Origin: Ciceribacter sichuanensis | Lineage (GTDB): Bacteria > Pseudomonadota > Alphaproteobacteria > Rhizobiales > Rhizobiaceae | Direction of reading: 5' to 3' | Assembly: GCF_024055605.1 (NCBI RefSeq) | Contig: NZ_JAMXLX010000015.1 | Coordinates: 1-49,173 of the forward strand | Length of the DNA: 49,173 nt | Shown: in pieces, positions 8,340 to 18,289 of the stretch | How the letters are laid out: each line of letters starts with the position of its first letter | Numbering within the stretch: position 1 is the stretch's first letter | The notes under the pieces: model-generated | The model's input: only the letters and a program-made list of their open reading frames with translations | Told to the model about the DNA's origin: nothing | The model's database searches: none | Program-made: the position numbers and the translations under genes

Positions 8340-10607
8340 TCAGAGAGGAATATTGTGATCCGCTGCGAATTTTACGAGCAGGTCGCGCAGCGGCTGTTGC
8401 GAATGATGGTCATCCAGTGCAGGCTCCAGCAACTCCGACAGTTTGGAAATATCGAGCCCGAGCAGCATTGCCTTGATCGGGCCGATCGCCGTCGGCGACA
8501 TCGAAATCGACCGGAAACCGAGCCCGAGCAGGGCCATTGCCGAAATTGGCTTGCCTGCCATCTCGCCGCAGAGCGTCACCGGCGTCTGGTACCGCTCGCT
8601 GGCCCGAACGATGTCTCTGAGGATCCTCAGGAATGGACGCCCGAGCACGTCGAAACGATCGGATACACGTGCATTGCCACGATCGACCGCCATCGAGAAC
8701 TGGAACAGGTCGTTCGATCCCACCGAAACGAAGTCGACTTCCTCCATCAACTCGTCGAGCTGCCAGAGAAGCGCCGGAACTTCGAGCATCGCGCCGAACT
8801 GCAGCTTCTTGGGCAACAGGTGGCCGAACTTCGAGAGGTGCTGCACCTCTTTCTGCATGAGTTCGCGCACGGCCCGGATTTCCGCCACCTCCGTCACCAT
8901 CGGCAGCATCATCTTGAGTTCAGCGCCTGCTGCAGCCTTGAGCAGCGCCCGCAACTGGGTGCGCAGGAGGCCGGGCCGGTCGAGAGACAGGCGGATCGCC
9001 CGCCAGCCGAGCGCCGGGTTTTCTTCTTCGTGGCCGCGGAAATAGGAAACCACCTTGTCGCCACCGATATCCAGCGTGCGGAAGGTGACCGGCCGACCAC
9101 CCGCCTGTTTCAGGACGCTGCGATAGAAGCTTTCCTGCTCCTCGCCCTTCGGCATGGTGGAGGCGATCATGAACTGCAGTTCCGTGCGGAACAGGCCGAT
9201 GCCTTCCGCGCCGGAATCGGCAAGCTGCGGCAGATCGACCAGAAGGCCGGCATTCATCTGCAGCTTGATACGCTTTCCGTCCCGGGTAACAGGTTCGATA
9301 TCCCGCAAGGCGCGAAACTGTTCCTGCCGCCTCGCACGAAGCTTGACCTTTTCCTCATAGGCCTTCTGCAAATCGGCCATCGGGCGGATATGCACCTTGC
9401 CGTCGTCACCGTCGATGATGACGGGATCGCCGTTTTCGGCAAGCGCCACGGCACCCGCCGACTGCCCGACCACGGCAATGCCCATGGCGCGTGCGACGAT
9501 AACGACGTGGCTGGTCACCGCGCCTTCTTCCAGCACCAGTCCGCGCAGGTTGGCGCGTGGGTAATCCAGCAGTTCCGCAGCGCCCATGGCACGCGCAAAT
9601 ATGATCGCGTCGGCCGGGAACCCGTCTGCCACGGTGCGCGGCGAGAAGCCGGTCAACTGGCGCAGGAGCCGGTTCGCCAGATCGTCGAAATCATGCATGC
9701 GCTCGCGGAGATAGGGGTCCGTCAGGCGGATCATCCGCGCCTTGGTGTCGCTCTGCACCTTCTCGACAGCCGCCTCGGCCGTCAGGCCATTGTGGATCGC
9801 CTCTTCCATGCGGCGCACCCAGCCCTGGTCATGCGCAAACATGCGGTAGGTCTCGAGCACCTCGCGATGCTCGCCTTCCATGGAAACCTCACGGCGGGAC
9901 AGCATGTCGTCGATGGATAGCCTGAGGGAGCCGATCGCATCGGCGAGACGCCGGATTTCCTTTTCGCTGTCCTCATTGAGAAGATTGGTAACGACGATGC
10001 GCGGCTCGTGAAGCACGACATGACCAAGCCCGATGCCTTCGGAATAGCTGTCACCATCGATCGTGACGGCACGCGTGAGATCGAGTTCGAGACCCGGGCG
10101 GGTGATCTTTTTCAGTTCGCCGGTCGCGATCATCTCGGCCAGCACCATGGCGGTGGTTTCGAGCGCTTCAAGCTCGTCCTCCCGATAGTTGCGTTGCGCC
10201 TTGTTCTGAACGACGAGAACGCCCAAACTGCGGCCGGCGCGAAGAATCGGCACGCCGAGGAAGGAATGATAGATTTCCTCGCCCGTCTCCGGCAGATATC
10301 GGAAGGCGGGATGCGCCTGGGCATCTGACAGGTTGAGAGGTTGCGCCGAAGCGGCAATCGTACCGACGAGACCCTGCCCCATCTTGAGCTGTGCAAGGTG
10401 CACGGCCTGCTTGTTGAGACCTTCCGTCGCGTAAAGTTCGAGAACCCCGTCCGCTCTGAGCACGTAGACGGAACACACCTCCGCGACCATGTTGCTCGCG
10501 ATCTGGCGAACGATCTGGTCAAGCCGCTCCTGCGGCTCCAGCGGTTCCGCCATAAGTTCGCGCAACCGCTTGAGGAGGACGCGTGGACCCGCGGAAAGGT
10601 CTCTCAT
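8340..10607 (-). CDS. ptsP: PEP-protein phosphotransferase of the nitrogen PTS (EI-Ntr)
   Basis: First enzyme of the nitrogen-related phosphotransferase chain: autophosphorylates from PEP and passes phosphate to NPr and then EIIA-Ntr, a regulatory rather than sugar-transporting route. An N-terminal GAF domain (about residues 20-160) distinguishes it from sugar EI. Next come the PEP-utiliser N-domain, the phosphohistidine site TSHVVIVAR, and a C-terminal PEP-binding barrel with the signature LCGEMAG. ATG 10607 (MRDLSAG...) is preferred over ATG 10616, because GGGAGC then lies at a usable distance. Lies 90 bp after lysC and 25 bp before prfA. Confidence 0.94.
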   Translation of the reverse strand: MRDLSAGPRVLLKRLRELMAEPLEPQERLDQIVRQIASNMVAEVCSVYVLRADGVLELYATEGLNKQAVHLAQLKMGQGLVGTIAASAQPLNLSDAQAHPAFRYLPETGEEIYHSFLGVPILRAGRSLGVLVVQNKAQRNYREDELEALETTAMVLAEMIATGELKKITRPGLELDLTRAVTIDGDSYSEGIGLGHVVLHEPRIVVTNLLNEDSEKEIRRLADAIGSLRLSIDDMLSRREVSMEGEHREVLETYRMFAHDQGWVRRMEEAIHNGLTAEAAVEKVQSDTKARMIRLTDPYLRERMHDFDDLANRLLRQLTGFSPRTVADGFPADAIIFARAMGAAELLDYPRANLRGLVLEEGAVTSHVVIVARAMGIAVVGQSAGAVALAENGDPVIIDGDDGKVHIRPMADLQKAYEEKVKLRARRQEQFRALRDIEPVTRDGKRIKLQMNAGLLVDLPQLADSGAEGIGLFRTELQFMIASTMPKGEEQESFYRSVLKQAGGRPVTFRTLDIGGDKVVSYFRGHEEENPALGWRAIRLSLDRPGLLRTQLRALLKAAAGAELKMMLPMVTEVAEIRAVRELMQKEVQHLSKFGHLLPKKLQFGAMLEVPALLWQLDELMEEVDFVSVGSNDLFQFSMAVDRGNARVSDRFDVLGRPFLRILRDIVRASERYQTPVTLCGEMAGKPISAMALLGLGFRSISMSPTAIGPIKAMLLGLDISKLSELLEPALDDHHSQQPLRDLLVKFAADHNIPL

Positions 10608-10697
10608 CGCCGGCATGCTCCCGAATACATCGTTGGTCGGGCGTTCTCGCCGCCCGCGGGGTCAGACCGGCGAGGATGGCGATTCCGCTTTATGGAA

Positions 10698-11972
10698 TCA
10701 ATTCTTATCGAGGCCGTAGCAGGAATGCAAAGTCCGAACTGCGAGTTCGGCATAAGGACCGTCGATCAGGATGGAAATCTTGATCTCGGAGGTGGTGATG
10801 GCCTTGATGTTGATGCCCTTTTCGGCAAGCGACCGGAAAGCGGTGGCGGCAACGCCGGCATGGCTGCGCATACCGATGCCGATCACCGAAACCTTGACCA
10901 GTCCCTTTTCGCTCTGGGCGACGTCGAAGCCGATCTTCTCCTTGTTTTCGGAAAGCACGGCAAGCGCCTTGTCCACATCGCCGGAAGGCACGGTGAAGGT
11001 CATGTCGGTCTTCGAACCGTCTTCGGAGATGTTCTGAACGATCATGTCGACATTGATGTGCGCCTCGGCCAGCGGCCCGAAGATCGCAGCGGAAACGCCC
11101 GGACGGTCGGCGAGCCGACGCAGCGAGATCTGCGCTTCATCCTTGGCGTAGGCAATACCGGTGACGACTTCCTGTTCCACGATCTCATCCTCATCGCAAA
11201 TCAACGTGCCGGGCGGGTTCAAAAGATCGCCCATGCCCGGCGCATCGGGATCTTCGAAGCTCGAGCGCACGAAAGTGCGCACCTTGTGGACCATGGCGAG
11301 CTCGACCGAGCGCACCTGCAGGACCTTTGCGCCGAGCGAGGCCATTTCGAGCATTTCCTCGAAAGCAACCTTCTTCAGGCGGCGAGCCTTCGGCTCGATG
11401 CGGGGGTCCGTGGTATAGACGCCATCGACGTCGGTGTAGATGTCGCAGCGGTCAGCCTTGACGGCTGCGGCAATCGCCACGGCCGAAGTGTCGGAGCCGC
11501 CGCGACCGAGCGTCGCGATGCGGTTGTCCGGGCCGATGCCCTGGAAACCGGCAACCACCGCCACCTGACCTTCACCCATGCGGCGAATGATGTCGGAGCC
11601 GTCGATTTCCTGAATGCGGGCCGCGCCATGGGCGTTGTCGGTCTTGATTGCGATCTGCCAACCCTGCCAGGAACGAGCGTTCACCCCGATCGACTGCAGC
11701 GCGATGGCCAGAAGGCCCGACGTCACCTGCTCGCCGGAAGCGACGATGGCGTCATATTCGCGAGCGTCATAAAACGGTGATGCAGCACCGGCAACTTTCG
11801 GCATGTTCTGCACCCAGTCGACGAGCTCGTTGGTCTTGCCGGACATGGCCGAGACGACGACCGCCACCTCGTGGCCGGCATCGACCTCGCGTTTGACATG
11901 TCGGGCAACGTTATAAATGCGTTCGAGATTGGCGACGGATGTTCCGCCGAATTTCATCACGATGCGTGCCAT
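10698..11972 (-). CDS. lysC: Aspartate kinase
   Basis: Phosphorylates aspartate, the first step to lysine, threonine, methionine and diaminopimelate for peptidoglycan. The start at 11972 gives MARIVMKFGGTSV, the conserved kinase N-terminus with the KFGGTS motif (7-12); an upstream extension to 12080 is rejected. The amino-acid kinase domain covers about residues 1-245, including GRGGSDTSA. Two ACT regulatory domains fill about 265-424, so feedback control by end products is expected. Length (424 residues) is usual for the alphaproteobacterial enzyme. It is the first gene of the leftward block; a divergent gene starts about 290 bp away. Confidence 0.95.
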   Translation of the reverse strand: MARIVMKFGGTSVANLERIYNVARHVKREVDAGHEVAVVVSAMSGKTNELVDWVQNMPKVAGAASPFYDAREYDAIVASGEQVTSGLLAIALQSIGVNARSWQGWQIAIKTDNAHGAARIQEIDGSDIIRRMGEGQVAVVAGFQGIGPDNRIATLGRGGSDTSAVAIAAAVKADRCDIYTDVDGVYTTDPRIEPKARRLKKVAFEEMLEMASLGAKVLQVRSVELAMVHKVRTFVRSSFEDPDAPGMGDLLNPPGTLICDEDEIVEQEVVTGIAYAKDEAQISLRRLADRPGVSAAIFGPLAEAHINVDMIVQNISEDGSKTDMTFTVPSGDVDKALAVLSENKEKIGFDVAQSEKGLVKVSVIGIGMRSHAGVAATAFRSLAEKGINIKAITTSEIKISILIDGPYAELAVRTLHSCYGLDKN

Positions 11973-12262
11973 TGCCTTGACCGTATGCCCTTGCCATGCG
12001 CCGGAAGTCCGGCAAAAGATGTTGCGCCCCGAAAGGCTCTTGGTTGCGGGGCTTTTAGCGAATAAGCGAAGCTGGCGCAACGCCCATTTCGAACTGGACG
12101 GTACGCCCGCGGCGAACCTCTGGCGAACTTAGGAAGCCTTGCGGCGGCCGCCATAATTTGGCGCAAATTGCAGTGACAAGCATGCGACCCGCAGCCTGCG
12201 AACCGGATGAAGATGGTGGCAGCCGGTTCCAGGGACAACGCCACCGGCCGGAACGAGGACCC

Positions 12263-14884
12263 ATGAGTTCGAGCGCAAGAGACGATAATACAGCCTTCGG
12301 ACCGGACGAAACCGAGGATGCGCTCGACCGGCGCCACGGCCGGCTGGCCCGATATGCGAAGCCTCTGGCGGCGGTCCTGACGGTTTTTGTCTTCGCACTA
12401 GTCGGCTTCGCCATATACCGGTTGACCGAAGAGGTGAGTTACGACGACGTCGTCCGCGGGCTGGCCGCGACCAGCCCGTCCTCGATCCTTCTTGCCGTGT
12501 TCTTCACGGTTCTGAGCTTTGCCACGTTGTGCCTCTACGACTGGAATGCCCTGTCCTTCATTGGCAGGAAGCGTCCTCTCGGCGAAGTGGCCCTTACAGC
12601 TTTCAGCGCCTATGCCGTCGGCAACGTCGCAGGCTTTGGCGCGCTCTCGGGCGGCGCGATCCGTTATCGCGCCTATGCACGCGCAGGCCTTGCCCCGGAC
12701 GAGATCGCCCGCATCATCGCTTTCGTGACGCTGTCGTTTTCGCTCGGCCTGACGATCATAACCGCGGTTGCCCTGATCCCCATGTCACCGGAAATAGCGC
12801 CGCTCGTCGGGCTCGATCCGGTCTGGCTGCAGACATTGGCTATTCTCATCCTTGCAGGATTGGGACTTGCCTTCGTGATCGCACGCATCGGCCGCAATTC
12901 GGCCTTTGGCTCCGTCTTCCGCTTCGTCGATTCCCGTACCCTGTCGCGTCAATTCCTTGTCACCGTCGTCGACATCGCCTTCTCGGCCTCGGTGGTCTAT
13001 GCATTGCTGCCGGTCGGCGCAGCCATTTCCTGGCCCGCCTTCTTCGCCATCTACGCCGTCGCCATCGGTCTCGGCATTGTCAGCCATGTGCCGGCCGGCA
13101 TCGGCGTCTTCGAAACCGTGATGGTTGCGGCGCTCGGCGGCCAGGTCGGCACCGACCAGATCCTCGCGGCTCTCATTGCCTACCGGCTGATCTACTATGT
13201 ACTGCCGCTGCTGATCGCCATCGTTCTTGTCACCATCACGGAACTGCGTCATGTCGCCGACAAGCAACTTCCCGCCGGCATGGTGCGCACCGCCTCCAGG
13301 ATCGCTCCCCTGCTTTTGGCTACGCTGACCTTCATTCTGGGGGCCATGCTGATCGTGTCGAGCGTCACGCCAACACCAAGCGACAACCTCGAATTCCTCG
13401 CCGGTTTCCTGCCGCTCCCGATCGTGGAAGGAGCGCATTTCCTTGCAAGCCTCACCGGCCTCCTGCTGGTCATCGCAGCACGCGGTCTGTCCCAACGCCT
13501 CGATGGAGCCTGGTGGACGACCCTCATTGCAGCCGGCGCGGCGCTGGTGCTTTCTCTCCTGAAGGCCGTGGCGATCGTCGAGGCATCCATGCTCGCCGTT
13601 CTGATCTTAGGCCTTTTAGCCAGCCGCCGGCTGTTTGTAAGGCCCGCGTCGCTCTTCCGTCAGGCGCTGACGTCTTCATGGCTGCTGGCCATTGCAGTAC
13701 TCTGCATCGGCGCCGTGGTGGTCATGCTGTTCGTCTATCGCGATGTCGAATACAGCCATAATCTCTGGTGGCAGTTCGAATTCGAGGCGGATGCACCCCG
13801 CTCGTTGCGCGCCATGCTGGGTCTTGCGATCCTGTCTTCCACCCTTGCCCTTTTCGGCCTTCTGCGACCCGCCTCCCTGCCGGTTGCGCCATCGGACCCG
13901 GACGCCATTGCGAAGGCCATCGCCATCGTCGCCACACAGGATATCGCAGACGCCAATCTGGTGCGCACCGGCGACAAGGCGGTGATGTTCTCGCCCGACG
14001 GTGACGCCTTCATCATGTATGGCAAGCAGGGACGCTCCTTCATCGCCTTTCTCGATCCTGTCGGGCCGCGCAAGGCCCGTGCGGAACTTGTGTGGCAATT
14101 CGTGGAAACGGCGCGCGCTGCCGGCTGCCGCGCCGTATTCTATCAGGCTTCCCCTGCTCTCCTGCCCGCCATCGCCGATGCCGGCATGCAGGCCTTCAAG
14201 CTCGGAGAAAGCGCACTCGTCGATCTAGAACGCTTCGACCTCAAGGGCGGACGCTGGGCAACATTGCGCCAGACGGCAACGCGCGCCGAACGCGACGGCC
14301 TGAGCTTCGAGATTGTTCCGGTCGAACAGGTGCCTACAATTCTGGAAGATCTGCGCGCGGTATCCGACGCCTGGCTCGACGAGCATAACGCCAAGGAAAA
14401 GGGCTTTTCACTTGGCACCTTCACCGACGAATACATGCTGGCGCAGCCGGTCGCGCTGCTACGTTTCGAAGGACGGATCGTCGCCTTCGCCAACATGCTG
14501 CTGACCGACACCAAGGAAGAAGCATCCATCGACCTCATGCGCTTTTCCCCCGATGCGCCGAAGGGCGCGATGGATCTTCTTTTCGTAAAGCTGCTCACCG
14601 AGTTGAGGAACGAGGGTTACAGGCATTTCAACCTCGGCATGGCGCCGCTGGCCGGCCTTTCGCGGCGCGAGGTGGCGCCCGCCTGGGATCGCATCGCCAA
14701 CACATTCTTCGAACACGGCGAGCGCTACTACAATTTCAAGGGGCTGCGTGCCTTCAAGTCGAAGTTCCATCCCGAGTGGCAACCGCGCTATCTTGCGGTA
14801 TCCGGCGGCCTCAACCCGATCATCGCATTGCTCGATGCGACCCTGCTGATCGGCGGCGGATTGAAAGGCGTGGTGAAGAGATGA
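12263..14884 (+). CDS. lpiA: Lysyl-phosphatidylglycerol synthase/flippase (MprF/LpiA)
   Basis: Transfers lysine from lysyl-tRNA to phosphatidylglycerol and flips the product across the inner membrane, lowering surface negative charge; in rhizobia the homologue is the low-pH-inducible LpiA. The N-terminal half (about residues 35-560) is a long run of hydrophobic helices with the flippase-type segment GNVAGFGALSGGAIRYR. The C-terminal DUF2156 synthase domain (about 580-873) includes GDAFIMYGKQGRSFIAF and FKGLRAFKSKFHPEW. ATG 12263 is preceded by GAGGAC; the frame is open to 12158 but that part has no family character. It overlaps acvB by 4 bp, so synthesis and turnover of the lipid are coupled. 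Confidence 0.95.
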   Translation: MSSSARDDNTAFGPDETEDALDRRHGRLARYAKPLAAVLTVFVFALVGFAIYRLTEEVSYDDVVRGLAATSPSSILLAVFFTVLSFATLCLYDWNALSFIGRKRPLGEVALTAFSAYAVGNVAGFGALSGGAIRYRAYARAGLAPDEIARIIAFVTLSFSLGLTIITAVALIPMSPEIAPLVGLDPVWLQTLAILILAGLGLAFVIARIGRNSAFGSVFRFVDSRTLSRQFLVTVVDIAFSASVVYALLPVGAAISWPAFFAIYAVAIGLGIVSHVPAGIGVFETVMVAALGGQVGTDQILAALIAYRLIYYVLPLLIAIVLVTITELRHVADKQLPAGMVRTASRIAPLLLATLTFILGAMLIVSSVTPTPSDNLEFLAGFLPLPIVEGAHFLASLTGLLLVIAARGLSQRLDGAWWTTLIAAGAALVLSLLKAVAIVEASMLAVLILGLLASRRLFVRPASLFRQALTSSWLLAIAVLCIGAVVVMLFVYRDVEYSHNLWWQFEFEADAPRSLRAMLGLAILSSTLALFGLLRPASLPVAPSDPDAIAKAIAIVATQDIADANLVRTGDKAVMFSPDGDAFIMYGKQGRSFIAFLDPVGPRKARAELVWQFVETARAAGCRAVFYQASPALLPAIADAGMQAFKLGESALVDLERFDLKGGRWATLRQTATRAERDGLSFEIVPVEQVPTILEDLRAVSDAWLDEHNAKEKGFSLGTFTDEYMLAQPVALLRFEGRIVAFANMLLTDTKEEASIDLMRFSPDAPKGAMDLLFVKLLTELRNEGYRHFNLGMAPLAGLSRREVAPAWDRIANTFFEHGERYYNFKGLRAFKSKFHPEWQPRYLAVSGGLNPIIALLDATLLIGGGLKGVVKR

Positions 14885-16245
14885 AGACGATGCTGATGAA
14901 GACCGCCTCCGCGCTCCTGGCTGCGGCAACCCTTTCCGCGCCGGTTTTCGCGGACGATGCAAAGTTCGATACCGGAATGATACCCGCGCCGCTCATCCTG
15001 ATGCCGGAAGACACCCCGCAAGCGGTCATCTTTCTCCTATCGGACGCTTCCGGCTGGCAGGACCAGGACCAGAAGGAGGCCGAACGACTGAGCGGTAACG
15101 GTGTGATCGTCGTCGGCATCGACACGCCGAGATATCTCGCGTCGCTCGCCAAGGACACCGACGACTGTATCTACACGGTTTCGGACATCGAATCGCTCAG
15201 CCATCAGGTTCAACGCGAGGCAGGCAACGCTTCCGTCTTGCAGCCGATTGTCGCCGGTCGCGGACTCGGCGGCACCATGGCGCTGGCCATCCTCGCGCAG
15301 ACGCCGCAGGCCACCATCGGACAGACCCTAGCCGTCGATCCCGAGGCCAGTATCCCCCTCATCAAGGAACTCTGCACACCGGCCGACAAGACGGCGCAGG
15401 GCGACCATATGATCTACGGCCTGACGGACGGCGAACTGCCGGACCCGGCGACCGTGATATTCACCCCGGCAGCCCCCTCCGATGGACGCGACCATGTGAG
15501 CGCGTTGGTGAGCAAACACCCTGACATCGATGTGAGAGATGGCAAGGACGATGCCATCACGGCGTTGAGCGCCACGCTGGACGAACTCATCGCCGCCGAG
15601 AGCCAAACCGAATCGCCGCTCGGCCTGCCGCTCTCGATCCTTGATGCCACGCCGGCACGCGATACCATGGCCATCATCTATTCCGGCGACGGCGGCTGGC
15701 GCGACATCGATAGCGAGATCGCGGGCTTTCTGCAGAAAGGCGGCGTTCCGGTCGTTGGCGTCGATTCGCTACGCTATTTCTGGTCGGCGCGCACCGCTGT
15801 CGAAACATCCGCCGATCTCGAACGCATCATTCACGCCTACAAAAAGCGCTGGAACGTCCGTCATGTTCTCCTGATCGGCTATTCCTTCGGAGCGGACATC
15901 CTGCCCGCAAGCTACAACGGCCTCAGCGACAAGGCGAAGAGCAGCATCATCCAGCTAAGCCTGCTCGGACTTTCCCACGAGATCGACTGGGAAATCTCCG
16001 TATCCGGCTGGCTTGGCGCCAGCGGCGGCTCGGGAGCCGGCGATCCGGTGGATGACATCCGCAAGATCGATCCAAAGATCGTTCAGTGCCTTTACGGCGC
16101 AGACGACGATGAAGATGCCTGCCCGGCTCTCCAGGGAACCCCCGTCGAGGTTATCCGGCTGGAAGGCGGTCATCATTTCGATGGCGATTACGAGGCCTTG
16201 ACGAAACTGATCGTCGATGGGCTCGCGCGGCGCCTCGGAGGTTGA
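14881..16245 (+). CDS. acvB: AcvB/VirJ-family periplasmic hydrolase
   Basis: Periplasmic protein of the AcvB (AtvA) family. Agrobacterium AcvB is known to hydrolyse lysyl-phosphatidylglycerol, balancing the activity of the enzyme encoded just upstream. The signal peptide ends near residue 24 (ALLAAATLSAPVFA). Two alpha/beta-hydrolase-like halves are visible. The C-terminal VirJ-like half has the nucleophile motif GYSFG (Ser 335) and a late GGHHFDGDY histidine. The N-terminal half has GRGLGG where the nucleophile elbow should be, so it is probably non-catalytic. The start is the ATGA overlap with lpiA. 454 residues, usual for full AcvB rather than the shorter VirJ. Confidence 0.92.
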   Translation: MKTMLMKTASALLAAATLSAPVFADDAKFDTGMIPAPLILMPEDTPQAVIFLLSDASGWQDQDQKEAERLSGNGVIVVGIDTPRYLASLAKDTDDCIYTVSDIESLSHQVQREAGNASVLQPIVAGRGLGGTMALAILAQTPQATIGQTLAVDPEASIPLIKELCTPADKTAQGDHMIYGLTDGELPDPATVIFTPAAPSDGRDHVSALVSKHPDIDVRDGKDDAITALSATLDELIAAESQTESPLGLPLSILDATPARDTMAIIYSGDGGWRDIDSEIAGFLQKGGVPVVGVDSLRYFWSARTAVETSADLERIIHAYKKRWNVRHVLLIGYSFGADILPASYNGLSDKAKSSIIQLSLLGLSHEIDWEISVSGWLGASGGSGAGDPVDDIRKIDPKIVQCLYGADDDEDACPALQGTPVEVIRLEGGHHFDGDYEALTKLIVDGLARRLGG

Positions 16246-16434
16246 AGGCCTTCCCCATTCGCTCTCAAAGGTTCGGCCTCTGGGATTGTAGCCGGACGGC
16301 CATGCTCAGGTTCCTGGGGCCGTTATTAAGGAACTCGAAGAGCATGCGATGCCTGTTCTCCCGCAACCTGCCGGCCGATGCCGCGTATAAACCTTCCGCA
16401 CCACGCGCGCTGCGCTGACAGCGCATGTACAAAA

Positions 16435-16456
16435 ATGGCGGCCTTGCGGCCGCCAT
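16435..16456 (-). terminator. Terminator of the SH3 protein gene
   Basis: Perfect 9-bp inverted repeat ATGGCGGCC / GGCCGCCAT with a TTGC loop. On the minus strand the stem is followed by TTTTTG. It is 26 bp past the SH3 gene stop and could also end the convergent acvB transcript. The arms are identical to those of the hairpin at 2490-2512. Confidence 0.85.
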
Positions 16457-16481
16457 CTGGATAGTTTTTCGGAAACTGATA

Positions 16482-17201
16482 TCAATCGCTGCCTTCACGC
16501 CCACATTCCGACGAGCCGGGGATGACGCATCTGTTGCGCCTCACTCCACCCTGCTCGCGTGGCGGACGAGGCTCCTCGGCGCGAGGCGGCTGATTGTCGC
16601 GCGCGCCGTCATGCCGCGCCGGTGGCGGGCGATTCCGGTTCTCTTCCTCCCGCCGCGGCGGCCGATTCCAGTTGTTGTCATCATTCCTGTCATAACGCGG
16701 TGGCGGACGATCCCAGCGATCAGCGTTGTAATCGGGGTCGTAGCGCGGCGGACGAGGGCGGTTCCAGTCGCCGTCGTCATAACGCGGCGGACGAGGACGA
16801 TAATCGTCGCGCCACCGGTCACGATCACGATAAAAGTCGCGACTGCGATAGTAACGGTCCCAATAGTTGTCTATCGAGAAGGTGATAATCGGAATACCGA
16901 GCGGACGATAGTATTCCGGACCGACATAAACCCGTCGCTGCGAGTAGAGCGCCTGCAGATAGGTACCTGATACCCAGCCCCGGTATCCGGCATAGGAAAC
17001 GTCGCACCAGTTGGCGGTCTGCATGCAGCCCTTGATATCCACGCGGGCGCCGTAGGGGATAACGATGACGGCCGGATAGCGCGTGCTTGGGCCGGACCGC
17101 ATGTTCACATTGGCGGTAGAATAGGCGGGCGCCGCCTCCGCGACTGCCGGTATGACGATTGCCGCCAGCAGTCCAGCCGCCAGAATTGACAGTTTTTTCA
17201 T
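16482..17201 (-). CDS. Secreted SH3-domain protein with Arg/Asp/Pro-rich tail
   Basis: Exported protein of unknown role. A classical signal peptide (residues 1-23, cleavage after AEA) is followed by a bacterial SH3 (SH3b/SH3_3) domain at about 28-88 (NVNMRSGPSTRYPAV to GWVSGTYLQ), a fold often used to bind peptidoglycan peptides. From about 120 to the end the chain is low-complexity, rich in RDR, RPPRYD and PPR repeats, and probably disordered. Two cysteines near the C-terminus (CVIPGSSEC) may form a disulfide. Related rhizobial proteins exist but none has a firm function known to me. Stands alone with its own terminator. Confidence 0.85.
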   Translation of the reverse strand: MKKLSILAAGLLAAIVIPAVAEAAPAYSTANVNMRSGPSTRYPAVIVIPYGARVDIKGCMQTANWCDVSYAGYRGWVSGTYLQALYSQRRVYVGPEYYRPLGIPIITFSIDNYWDRYYRSRDFYRDRDRWRDDYRPRPPRYDDGDWNRPRPPRYDPDYNADRWDRPPPRYDRNDDNNWNRPPRREEENRNRPPPARHDGARDNQPPRAEEPRPPREQGGVRRNRCVIPGSSECGREGSD

Positions 17202-17515
17202 TCAGGTGACTCCTCGGGTCCCCTTTTCGGGGCTTTTATTTCCTGACGCATCAACGCTCGGACAGTCCACCATGTTCCGCCTTTTCGGCGGCATTGCGGC
17301 AAATTGCTCGTGCCTTCAGCCAGCTGCAACTTATGCGGCACCAGTGCCTTTCGGCCCAATAATGCGTCGCAGTACTGATCTAGAAAATCCCGCATGAATG
17401 AATCTTGAACGACGCCCCATGACGTTCGCGTTTCCGGCAGATGAGTTCACGGCCCTTGACTTTGGCACCCGATCGTCCGACTTGAACTGCCAGAAGACTG
17501 AGGGAGATCCGGTTC
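17202..17515. other. Divergent intergenic region, SH3 gene and ubiG
   Basis: Carries the leaders of two divergent genes. A short CCCC/GGGG hairpin lies near 17219-17233 next to the SH3 gene start. No convincing promoter hexamers or additional gene was recognised. The ubiG Shine-Dalgarno is GAGGGAG at about 17500. Confidence 0.5.
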
Positions 17516-18289
17516 ATGAACGCTGAGGCCCGCACCACCATCGACCAGTCGGAAGTCGACCGCTTTTCCGCCATGGCGGCGGAATGGTGGGATCCGACCG
17601 GCAAGTTCAAGCCGCTGCACAAGATCAATCCGGTACGCCTCGCATATATTCGCGACCAGGTGTCCGCCCATTTTGGTCGCGACCCGAAGGGGCACCGTCC
17701 GCTGGAAGGCCTGCGCATCCTCGATATCGGCTGCGGCGGCGGCTTGCTTTCGGAGCCCGTCGCCCGCATGGGCGGCGATGTGCTCGGCGCCGACGCCTCG
17801 GAGAAGAACATCAAGATCGCCATGACTCATGCCGGCCAGACCGGCGTCACCGTCGATTACCGGGCAGTGACGGCGGAAGCACTGGCCGAAGCCGGCGAGA
17901 CATTCGACGTCGTCCTGAACATGGAAGTCGTCGAGCATGTCGCCGATGTCGATTTCTTCCTGACGACCTGTGCCTCCATGGTTCGCCCCGGTGGCCTGAT
18001 GCTGGTCTCCACCATCAATCGCACCTTCAAGGCTGCCGCCCTTGCCATCGTCGGCGCAGAATATGTGCTGCAGTGGCTCCCGCGCGGCACCCACCAATAC
18101 GAAAAGCTGGTGCGGCCCGAAGAGATCGAGGCGCCGGTGTCGAAAAGCGGCATGCAGGTGGTGGAAATGAAGGGCGTATTCTTCAACCCGCTCCAGAACC
18201 AGTGGAACCTCTCCTCCGACATCGATGTCAACTACATGGTGCTGACCCGCCGTCCGGCCGAGCCTGCGCCATCCGAGGCCACGAAATGA
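17516..18289 (+). CDS. ubiG: Ubiquinone O-methyltransferase UbiG
   Basis: Performs both O-methylations in ubiquinone synthesis (2-polyprenyl-6-hydroxyphenol and 3-demethylubiquinol), using S-adenosylmethionine at the inner membrane face. The 257-residue protein has the UbiG N-terminal signature SEVDRFSAMAAEWWD (12-26), the SAM motif ILDIGCGGG (68-76) and the later segment LMLVSTINRT. GGGAG precedes the ATG. It overlaps the next gene by 4 bp (ATGA). Confidence 0.97.
   Translation: MNAEARTTIDQSEVDRFSAMAAEWWDPTGKFKPLHKINPVRLAYIRDQVSAHFGRDPKGHRPLEGLRILDIGCGGGLLSEPVARMGGDVLGADASEKNIKIAMTHAGQTGVTVDYRAVTAEALAEAGETFDVVLNMEVVEHVADVDFFLTTCASMVRPGGLMLVSTINRTFKAAALAIVGAEYVLQWLPRGTHQYEKLVRPEEIEAPVSKSGMQVVEMKGVFFNPLQNQWNLSSDIDVNYMVLTRRPAEPAPSEATK

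Noticed and set aside
8247..9920. Long open frame antisense to ptsP and prfA
   Set aside because: Covers two well-supported genes on the other strand and shows no protein family features.
17440..17515. Heat-shock promoter before ubiG (TTGAAC near CCCCAT)
   Set aside because: The two elements are only about four bases apart, far too close for an RpoH promoter.
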